A DNA stretch of 64,000 nt from Mikania micrantha (Eukaryota; Streptophyta; Magnoliopsida; Asterales; Asteraceae), in NCBI GenBank assembly GCA_009363875.1, contig CM018690.1, positions 16,075,692 through 16,139,691 on the forward strand. The letters are read 5' to 3'. The position numbers were made by a program, and so were the translations under genes. The notes under the pieces were generated by a model. The model had not been told where the DNA came from, made no database searches, and worked only from the letters and a program-made list of their open reading frames with translations. Shown here piece by piece: positions 56,133-64,000 of the stretch. Position 1 is the first letter of the stretch. Each line of letters begins with the position of its first letter.

Positions 56133-58658
56133 AGATTAGATTCACAAAATTAAAATGTGTTTCAAACATTTGCGTATATAGTGTATCTCAATATAAACCC
56201 TGTAATCTATATAACTAACACTACTTATGTATCTATATAAAATCATAAATTTTAATAATTCTTAAAATTTATATAAATATATGCATAGTTAAACCTCACC
56301 TAAACAAACATATATAAAAAAACTGTAAATTACATAAAATATACTTAATCTTTTAATTCTATTCTTGAACTTTAATAACTACATCAAAAATCTTTTATCG
56401 TTATTTTTTTATAGCAATTAGGTCTTTTCTATTCACCAAAGTTATTGTTTTTGAAAATAATTATTTAACCCTTCGCATTGAAGAATGAAATAAGCAACTA
56501 TATAGATAAAAAATATTTTATGTAAGTTAATCCTATTTTTAATTGTTTTCTTTTCTTTTAATTTTTTTTCTGTTTGTTGAATTTAGGTAGCGTTTTTAAT
56601 TCTAAATCTTTCTAAAACTTTTTAATTAGTCAATCAATCTAAAAATTTCATAAATTAAAACTTATTTATGTATTTCAAATATATTATAATTTCAATGTTT
56701 ATTTTTAAATGAATTTTTTTCTACTAAAAATATTGAAATGTCTTGTTTTCGTTAATTTAAAAATTACTTTTATTTAATTATCAAAAAGAAAATGAATTTT
56801 TTTTGTTAACGAATAAATTTTGAATTTTCTTTTAGGAATTAACAAAAAAAAGGTTGAAGTAAATTAAAAATAAAATGATTTTTTTTTCAATTGACGTAAA
56901 AGTTTTAATATATTTGAAGTAAAATATACTTAAAAACTTTAAATAAAAATACCCTAAAATAATATCACAATCAAACTAGTTGATAATAGAAACAATAACA
57001 ACCAATTTCATTTTTTTAATCACTTTTAAATAACAAAAAATATGTAAAGATTATAATAAAATAATAAATTTTTTTGTTTGAAGTATAATGATATGCTAAA
57101 AAAAATTAATAAATAAAAACACACGAAAATAATTGTATATTATAAATATAAAAATATTTTTTTACGCGTAAAACAAATAAATTGTTTAATTACTTAATAA
57201 GCTGTAAATACTTTTAAAATCAAAAATGCTGAAAAAAATAAAATAAAAAGACATTAGAAAATTAAATGAAAATAAAAAGAAAAGTAAACAAGTTAAAATA
57301 CAAGTAAAGTACATAAAATATCCTATAGTTGCATATAGTTACATATTTCATCCTTTAATAATAAAAGTAGTTAAAATAATTAGTTTAAAAGTTTTAACAT
57401 AAAAGTTAAATTTTACTAGTAAAAACGACTTGATTATTACTAATTGTCAATTTAAAAAATGTTTGACGTAATTATTGAAGTTTAAAGGTAATAGTAGTAA
57501 GGTTTTATATATAAACTATGTTTTATGTAATTATTTAAAGAGAAGCCAAAATTATTTCACAAAGCAACCAGCAAGAGTTAGGGTCAAATTTACACCATTC
57601 ATTCCACAGAGATCGAGAACTTTTCCGCCTGTGTTTAACCTAAAATATGACTTTAGCGGATATCTTCGAGACTCGGGTTGCTGACTTTGACCCGTTCAAC
57701 GTCGTAGAATCATTTAAAAGATTGGCTATAAACTTATAATACTTTCAAACACCTCTCTCAATGTTTACTTGTAAATCAAGCTTGTGTTCGGCTTGTTAGA
57801 AAACTTTTTACTTAAAACTCAACTCTGCTTGTTTCTTTTTTATTATTGATTTTTTTATTTTAATTATTAATTTAATAAATTTATAATTATACTTTTCAAA
57901 TTTAACATAAAATGTATTATTTAAACATATTTATCATAGTTTTATATGTAAGAATAATTAATTATATAAATATACACTTAATAAATTAAATTTTCTAAAA
58001 CTATATAAAAATCTCGTTTAGGTTTGCGAGCTGTCTCGAATTCAATATATGAAGCTAAGGCTTGATAACTAAATGTTGCATATTTTTGTGCTTGACCTCG
58101 GGCTAGACTCGTTCGAACTTTTTCCGATCCGATCTCAAGTTTATCACGAGCTAACTTGATTTGTTTATACCCGTAACTTTAACCACTTCTTCCTTCGTTT
58201 CAACTTTTTAATCCGTCACAATCCTAATAATCACGTGCACTACCAAACGACGACTTCTTACACAAATAATAGTTAGATTTGATTTTTTATGTTTTGGATT
58301 TGATTCTTTCCAATTCCATCAATGTTAAGAACTTCCTACCTTGGTAACTCTTTACTCTTCCATTACAATAAACAAAGTGTAGATTTGATTTTTTTTTTCT
58401 TTCTCTCTTGTTTGCCATTATAAATTTGATTTTTCAATTTACAATTTTGATTTATAGTAGATAAAAGAGAAAACAAGATAATTACGATACATTTAAGCAA
58501 GAACTAGTATAATTGGTGTTAATTAGTTATATACGTATGCTTCTTCGTTTTCTTTAGTATAATAAACATTTTGGTCTCAATTTCGACCTATATAATTTAA
58601 TTTAACATGTAAATTACTTTCAAAAGAGCCTCGATCAATTTTAGAATTTATTCAAGAC
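56133..58658. other. Very AT-rich intergenic DNA
   Basis: No gene is recognised. The block 57760-58165 (AGCTTGTGTTCGGCTTG ... CACGAGCTAACTTGATTTG) resembles the worn hAT-type MITE at 32760-33243. Confidence 0.5.
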
Positions 58659-58667
58659 CTTTAAAAA

Positions 58668-59245
58668 GATGAAAATTACCAAACTAATCATTGTTGACCA
58701 CATTTTTACAAAAATAATTAATCAAATTCCGGCGTCTAAGACACTCCTTTAGTCTCCCCTTTAAACTCCTTTTTTCTGTACTTTTTGTAAACATACGGGT
58801 CCACATGTCGGCGGCTTTGTCGGGTGTCTAAAACCCCTTTTCTAACGGCGTCTTAGACGCCGCTTTAGACGCCGCTTTAGACGCTATTTTTCTATACTTT
58901 TTGTAAACATACGGGCCCACATGGGCATCTAAAGTGGCGTCTAAAGCATCGTCTAAGACGCCGGTAGAAAAGGGGTCTTAGACACCCATTTAGACACCGA
59001 CAAAGCTGCCGACATGTGGGCCCATATGTTTACAAAAAGTACAGAAAAATGTCATTTAAAGCGGCGTCTAAAGCGGCGTCTAAGACGCCTCAGAAAAGGG
59101 GTCTTAACAAAGCTACCAACATGTGGGCCCGTATGTTAACAAAAAGTACAGAAAAATAGCATCTAAAGGGGCGTCTTAGACGCAGAAATTTGATTGATTA
59201 TTTTGGTAAAAAAATGGTCAACAATGACTAGTTTGGTAATTTTCC
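58668..59245. mobile_element. Foldback MITE made of GTCTAAGACGCC modules
   Basis: The ends GATGAAAATTACCAAACTAA and GGAAAATTACCAAACTAG (reverse complement) are inverted repeats running on through TTGTTGACCA. The flanking repeat CTTTAAAAA (9 bp; 58659-58667 and 59246-59254) suggests a Mutator-type insertion. The inside holds several copies, in both orientations, of a unit with TTTTTGTAAACATACGGG, CCACATGT(G/C)GGC and GTCTTAGACGCC. Confidence 0.8.
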
Positions 59246-59278
59246 CTTTAAAAAAAGTTAAATCTACTCCTCAAAGAT

Positions 59279-59279
59279 G

Positions 59280-59301
<22 letters not shown>
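59279..59301. repeat. (AT)n microsatellite
   Basis: Short AT dinucleotide run. Confidence 0.9.
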
Positions 59302-59311
<10 letters not shown>

Positions 59312-59655
59312 ATATGCTAGCTCTATGAATTATCTAAGAGATCGAGTAGGACATTTAGTTTATGTTTTATTTTAAATTAAAAAACTCATATCAAAAATTT
59401 TTTATATTTTTTGTTAAGAAAAGAAGAAGTAAATTTCCTCAAGCTAATCTATTTTAATTTAGCTTGAACTTGAGAACTTATGTTAAATCGTTTATTCAGC
59501 ATAAACGCACGCTATTGAGCCAATAAAACATCATTGATCTTTTCCTTACGTACGTATATTTTATTAATTAATTACAAACTAATTAACACGTACCGACTTT
59601 ATTTATGTGCGTAGCTTAATTTGGAAGTTTCTCCGACTTTTATTTTAGGTTCGTA

Positions 59656-59819
59656 TTTTTTTTTGAACGGCAATTTGGATCAATGACAGCTTACAGACCT
59701 ACACGATCATATCCCCATCTAATAGAAGGAACTCACCAAAGGTGAGGGAAAACTTCTTAACCCAGAATGAAACCCCTATTTTGCCCATTACAAGACTTGA
59801 ATCCGTAACCTCTCCAATT
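59656..59819 (-). mobile_element. SINE-like insertion, minus strand
   Basis: It begins with a T run (poly-A tail on the minus strand) and is flanked by TAGGTTCGTA (59646-59655) and TGGGTTCGTA (59820-59829). On the minus strand GGATTCAAGTC near 59793-59803 resembles a pol III B box. An A box was not clear. Confidence 0.55.
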
Positions 59820-59829
59820 TGGGTTCGTA

Positions 59830-60033
59830 GTCAGTTTCTCGTTTGGATTTTATCTTCATCTTGCACATTAATAACAACGTAAATTATACACTATAATAAA
59901 AATACACACGCATATGAAAACCTTAAGTTTCATCACATTATTTTTGTTTATTTTAATTGATTTCTCTTTATTTTATGCAAACTCAAATAGGGTTTGTAAA
60001 AACAAATTTTTTTTAAAAGCAAGTTTTCACATG

Positions 60034-60073
<40 letters not shown>

Positions 60074-60380
60074 TTGCAAAAATCCGATATTTGAGAGAAA
60101 ATCCTTAACTCATATTTGAGTCATTTATTTGGAAATTTGAAAATAAATATATGGTCCATATTAAAGTAAGATTAAAAAAAAAACAAATATGCAATAATCG
60201 GTTCTGTTTGGTTTGGTTAAAATCGGTTAATGGTCTGACTTAACCATAACCATCGGTTATGATTCAGGCGGTTATCGGTTATCGGTTAATTTTCGGTTAT
60301 GGCTTTACCGTGCACACTCCTAGTTTTTACTATGGTTTTCACAACAATAGGGTATTTCAAATTATTCTTTCCCTATATAT
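59830..60380. other. AT-rich intergenic DNA
   Basis: It contains a (TA)n run at 60037-60068 and a block of CGGTTA words (60195-60325) ending GTGCACACTCCTAG, probably the remnant of a hAT-type MITE. Confidence 0.5.
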
Positions 60381-60760
60381 ATGGTTATGTTCAAATAATA
60401 AGTCATTTCTAAATTAATAACCCGTATAATTTCGCATAGATTAATCCAAATCTTTGATTTTTTTCCAAACATCATACTTTATTCTTATATGTTTATGTGT
60501 AGATTCATCACCGTTTAAGAATGTACATTGTTGTAGGTTTTTGGCTTACATCAATGTATGCATTTTAAATACAAAAACTTACATTGACGTAAACTTTTAA
60601 AAGGTGATGAATCTACTCACACACATAAAAGACGAAAGTAACATAGTTGTTTTACAATGATGTTTGAAAAAAAGATCGGAGATTTTAATTGATCTTGACA
60701 AAATTATATAGGTTCATGTTTTAAACGTGTGTTATTATAAGATCACAATCACACACATAG
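60381..60760. mobile_element. Foldback MITE C, diverged member of the A/B family
   Basis: The words ATGTTCAAATAATAAG, TTAATAACCCGTATAA and TTCATCACCGTTTAAGAATG on the left pair with AAAGGTGATGAATCTAC and TATAGGTTCATGTTTTAAAC on the right. TATATA lies at both borders. It is more diverged than A or B. Confidence 0.7.
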
Positions 60761-61375
60761 ATATATATATAGTAGGTTGCCCACACGAAACGACTAGAAA
60801 CATGACACTTAGGTTGATAATTTTAAGGGTATGTATGGTTCAGTTAATTTTGATTCGGTTTTGAGTTATAATCGTAACTAAAACAAAAAAGTTTTAATGT
60901 CTTGAATCCCAAGTAAAATTTTTGATGCACAACATTGAAATTTTGTACACCACAAATATTTTTTTTCGTTTTTTTAAGTTATGGATAATGGATTTTGTTT
61001 GGAGAGTCTTCTTCATGTATTTAGAATGAATTAATCAACTTTTGCCGTTTATTAGGATGATGAATTTTGTTTGGCTCATAAAAATCCAAACCGACTGATG
61101 CTCATCGAATAAACTTTTTAATTTAATAAAAATTTAATTAATATTGACTTTTTGGTTAAATTCCCAATTAAAAAGTCAAATTTATCAAAATAAGCTAGAT
61201 GCATTAAAACGGTTTTATTTGATTTGAAAAGAGTTTTCTTTTTAATGTTACTTTATCTCATTTGTTTTAACTTTTAAAGGTTTTACATTGTGATTTAAAA
61301 GTTGTAATTAAGTAAACTGTTGAAATTTGATGAAATTAATTTTTTTTTTCTTTTCAATATTTATAAAAAACCAAA
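60761..61375. other. AT-rich intergenic DNA
   Basis: Nothing recognisable. Confidence 0.55.
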
Positions 61376-61379
61376 GAGT

Positions 61380-61555
61380 TAATTACGCAGATGGTTCCTA
61401 TGGTATGCCCGAATTGTATTCGTAATCCCTAACTTTAATAAATTACAACGGTGGCCGAACAGTTTACAAAAAAGTAACATTAATGGTCCCTAGAATGGAT
61501 GGTCATTAATTGTTTATGTTAAATTGACGTAAAATGACCAAAATACCCTTCATCA
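61380..61555 (+). repeat. Left-end fragment of the MULE family
   Basis: GAGTTAATTACGCAGATGGT, ATTACAACGGTGGCC and AAATACCC follow the order of the 55033 element terminal repeat. No opposite end was found nearby. Confidence 0.75.
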
Positions 61556-61559
61556 TAAA

Positions 61560-61649
61560 TCTTTTTTCTCTTTCTCTCTGTGTTAAAATCCATCTCTCTA
61601 GAAATCTGGCACCTCCTTGCCGAAAGAAGACAATCCACCACCTGAAACC

Positions 61650-61688
<39 letters not shown>

Positions 61689-61815
61689 GTCTTTTTGTGT
61701 TAAAATCCATCTCTCTCTAGAAATGGAGAAACCCGACACCTCCTCCTCGTCGGAAGAAGAGAAACAACCATTGCAAACCCCTTTCTCTCTCTGTTAAAAT
61801 CCATCTCTCTCTAAT
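61560..61815 (+). repeat. CT-rich duplicated block with (CT)n
   Basis: TTAAAATCCATCTCTCT occurs three times (about 61583, 61700, 61794), with a (CT)n run at 61652-61688 and duplicated GGAAGAAGA words. It sits just inside the MULE end and may be the worn interior of that element. Confidence 0.6.
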
Positions 61816-61923
61816 TGGTACGGTTTAATTAAATTCGGTTAATGGATTGACTTAAACATAACCATAACCGAATGGGTCGCTTAATGGCTTAATAACAAGT
61901 GGTTAAAGGTTGGTTTTTGTTAA

Positions 61924-62308
61924 AATTCAAATAAGAACTAATGAATTGTTAGAAATAAAAATAACCATTATAAAGCTTATTATTTAAAGGATATAAAAGC
62001 AAATTTTATGGATTATGTTCATCTCTAGTGAGTGGTTAAATGTTGATTCGAGACAGATATCGTTTATTTTTAGGTTATGGTTATATTATGTTTATCTCTA
62101 GTGAGTGGTTACACATGATCTACAAAATCCAGAATACCTTAATAAATTGGTTATTAGGTTATTGCAAATTTTATAGATTATGTTTACAAAAACTATTATA
62201 CAAACACATAAATACATACATGTATACAAATTCAAATAAGAACTATTGAATTGTTAGAAATAAAAATAACCATTATATAGCTTATTATTTAAAGGATATA
62301 AAAGCAAT
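61924..62308. repeat. Direct repeat of about 80 bp
   Basis: AAATTCAAATAAGAACTA through GGATATAAAAGCAA occurs at about 61926-62003 and 62227-62306. A second shared phrase, CATCTCTAGTGAGTGGTTA, lies at 62020 and 62092. Confidence 0.7.
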
Positions 62309-62544
62309 TTGTTGTATTATAGTTTATAATAAAAGAATTTGTGGTTATAAATTATTTTTTTATTATATATATATATGTATATATGTATATATGTATATAT
62401 GTATATATTAAATTTTAAGGAGTAATTTTTTTAAAGAACCAAAAAACCATTAATAACCATAAATTTTTATATTTTAAAACAAAAATATAAAAAGGTCAAT
62501 TTTATATCCCTTAAATCTTTTTTTATAATAGTTTCTTTTAGTTT

Positions 62545-62725
62545 TGAGTTAATTACGCGGATGGTCCCTGTGATATGCTTAGATTGCATTTGTGGTCCTA
62601 GCTTTGAAAAATTATGTTGATGGTCCTAACTGTTTGCAAAAAGGTTACCCCAGTGGTCTCTGGATTGGATGTCTGTTAGATTTTGAGGTCAATTTTTAAA
62701 AAATGATCATTATAACCTTACACCT
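62545..62725 (+). repeat. Second left-end fragment of the MULE family
   Basis: GAGTTAATTACGCGGATGGT, TCCCTGTGATATGC and a GGATGTCTGTTA phrase match the 55033 terminal repeat in the same orientation as the 61380 copy. Confidence 0.75.
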
Positions 62726-62794
62726 ATTTCTTCTCCTTCCAACCAATTCCTCACCCTGCAAAAAGGTAACACGAGCCATCACCTACCACCAACA

Positions 62795-62969
62795 TGTAAC
62801 AACCGAAAATTTTGGTAACCGTTTATGTCCAAATTTTATATAAACGTTCGTAAAGTAATTACGATCAAAATGATATAAACGAAAATTTGGGTAACCCTTT
62901 ATGTCCAAATTTTATAAAGCCTATTAATAACGTGTAAAAAATTTCTGTGACCGTTTGGGTTCGAAATAT
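62795..62969. repeat. LTR-like sequence
   Basis: It starts TGTAACAACCGAAAATTTTG. The first eleven bases equal the sense start of the solo LTR at 13437-15624. A phrase of about 50 bp (GAAAATTTTGGTAACC, TTATGTCCAAATTTTAT) is repeated at 62804 and 62881. No partner LTR is in the window. Confidence 0.45.
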
Positions 62970-63629
62970 TTATGAACGTTCCCGCCAGAATGTAACAATA
63001 AGCCTCTGCACCCAGGTCCTCTGCAGTCTCTCCTCCACTGTAGTCCTCCATGCTTGAGTATCCAGTCCCATCATATTTACCTGCTCCATTAGAGTCAGGT
63101 GTGACGTGAGTATCTCCAGCACGGTGGAGTGTGTATCCTCAAGTAGAGTATGATGCTGGTGTACCTCCTGTCTCAGGGTCTGTAAATCCTGCGAGATCTG
63201 CTGCACCTGCGCCCGCAACTCGGCTTGGTGGGAAGATTCTCCCACTTCATGAACAGCCTGTGGCTCATCCCGTGGAGCCATCTGGTGTCGCCGAGGCAAT
63301 CCTGTGGTTTTGTGGGCTTGACCCCGCATACGCCGCAACCCGTCCCAAGCGGGTACTCTAGGAGGTGTAATACTCTGTTCCTGATCAGCAACTGGTTCAG
63401 CCGGAGGTGAGTGAGGAGGACTAGGTATAATAGGAAGTGCTGGTGGTGGTGGCGGTACTGGTGCTGGTACTGGTGCCGGTGGTGTCTGTGGCAACGGTAT
63501 ATCAGCCTGAGAAGCAGCTGCAGATACCTCCGACGGGTCGGAGTCAGAATCCGAACTCGAGCTCGGTGTATCATCCAATACCACGTAAGGAAACCGCTGA
63601 TAAATGTACCTTTCCCCTTGGTCTGCCAT
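62970..63629 (-). CDS. Uncharacterised 219-codon ORF, Pro-rich with coiled coil
   Basis: I do not recognise this protein with confidence. From the ATG at 63629 it has an acidic Ser-rich segment (residues about 18-36), a Pro-rich segment with PPAPVPAPVPPPPPALP (about 50-80), a basic stretch, and a coiled coil (ELRAQVQQISQDLQTLRQEV and onward, about 135-185). There are no membrane segments. It is GC-richer than its surroundings and lies beside LTR-like DNA, which suggests a retroelement-associated ORF, perhaps a Gag N-terminus. The frame is intact over its length. Confidence 0.5.
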   Translation of the reverse strand: MADQGERYIYQRFPYVVLDDTPSSSSDSDSDPSEVSAAASQADIPLPQTPPAPVPAPVPPPPPALPIIPSPPHSPPAEPVADQEQSITPPRVPAWDGLRRMRGQAHKTTGLPRRHQMAPRDEPQAVHEVGESSHQAELRAQVQQISQDLQTLRQEVHQHHTLLEDTHSTVLEILTSHLTLMEQVNMMGLDTQAWRTTVEERLQRTWVQRLIVTFWRERS

Positions 63630-64000
63630 CGCTGTATAAACAGAATTCTCAGATCAGTACCATAAAATAAATATTGAATAAAATATTCAACATAAACATG
63701 ATATGAGACGTCCTCCTATCTTAACGCAACTATTCGTCTTTACTGTTATAAATGTTCTGCTTGTATCAAATCAAACTAGAATGCACACGTGTTATGAATA
63801 ATATTGACTTAGAAATTTATTAATATTGTTCTTTGTGTCATGAATAATATTGATTTGTTAGTATCCTAGATCATGACAAGGTCCTACTAGGTTGAGAAAT
63901 ACATGTTGACCTTAGGAATTAAGAATTGTACCTATGTTTACTAAACGTTGAAGTACGATATTAAAGCTGATTACACGGATATATGTAATAAAGGTATGAT
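63630..64000. other. Right edge, no feature recognised
   Basis: No primer site, LTR end or coding sequence is seen up to the window edge. Confidence 0.5.

Noticed and set aside
61506..61797. ORFs with Arg-Glu or Ser-Leu repeats
   Set aside because: They are translations of a (CT)n microsatellite.

Overview
This window is intergenic-type nuclear DNA from a large, repeat-rich flowering-plant genome. The reasons are AT-rich non-coding DNA, one intron-bearing host gene of plant type (a vacuolar two-pore K+ channel), and plant lineages of LTR retrotransposons (Tat-type Ty3/gypsy, SIRE-type Ty1/copia), hAT, Mutator-like and Tourist-like elements, and tRNA-derived SINEs. The style of the LTRs and of the MULE ends suggests Asteraceae, but that is a recollection, not something the sequence proves.

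Layout. 0-3 kb: a decayed copia pol fragment (minus strand) and a short GC-rich patch with small direct repeats. 3.07-5.75 kb: the only convincing host gene, a TPK1-type channel on the minus strand in two exons. Most of its intron is made of three adjacent foldback elements. 5.75-8.43 kb: upstream DNA with one Tourist-like MITE nested in another. 8.43-24.53 kb: a Tat-lineage gypsy element on the minus strand (TSD ACTAT). It carries a separate antisense gene (9.6-12.9 kb, plus strand), a 56-bp tandem repeat, and two solo LTRs inserted later. Its gag and pol are collapsed by internal deletions.

24.5-34.7 kb: intergenic DNA with a SINE (13-bp TSD), an LTR fragment, a second SINE-like piece and three hAT-type non-autonomous elements. 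34.74-37.9 kb: three foldback elements head to tail, separated only by (TA)n. 37.96-41.09 kb: a complete hAT transposon with an uninterrupted 748-codon transposase frame. 42.38-54.47 kb: a full-length but mutated SIRE-type copia element (TSD GTTAA) with gag, protease, integrase, RT, RNase H and the extra 3' ORF of that lineage. 55.03-56.12 kb: a Mutator-like element (9-bp TSD) with a GC-rich interior. 56.1-64 kb: AT-rich DNA with a foldback element built of GTCTAAGACGCC-like modules, a SINE-like insert, a (TA)n-bounded foldback, two MULE-end fragments and, at the right edge, LTR-like sequence with a 219-codon ORF.

How it fits together: the K+ channel is the only gene likely to serve the plant. 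Everything else is a record of insertions, with target-site duplications readable for most elements. Both full-length LTR elements show about 3-4 percent LTR divergence by hand count, so both are fairly recent. The solo LTRs inside the Tat element are younger than it. No CRISPR, rRNA, tRNA gene or bacterial-type operon is present.
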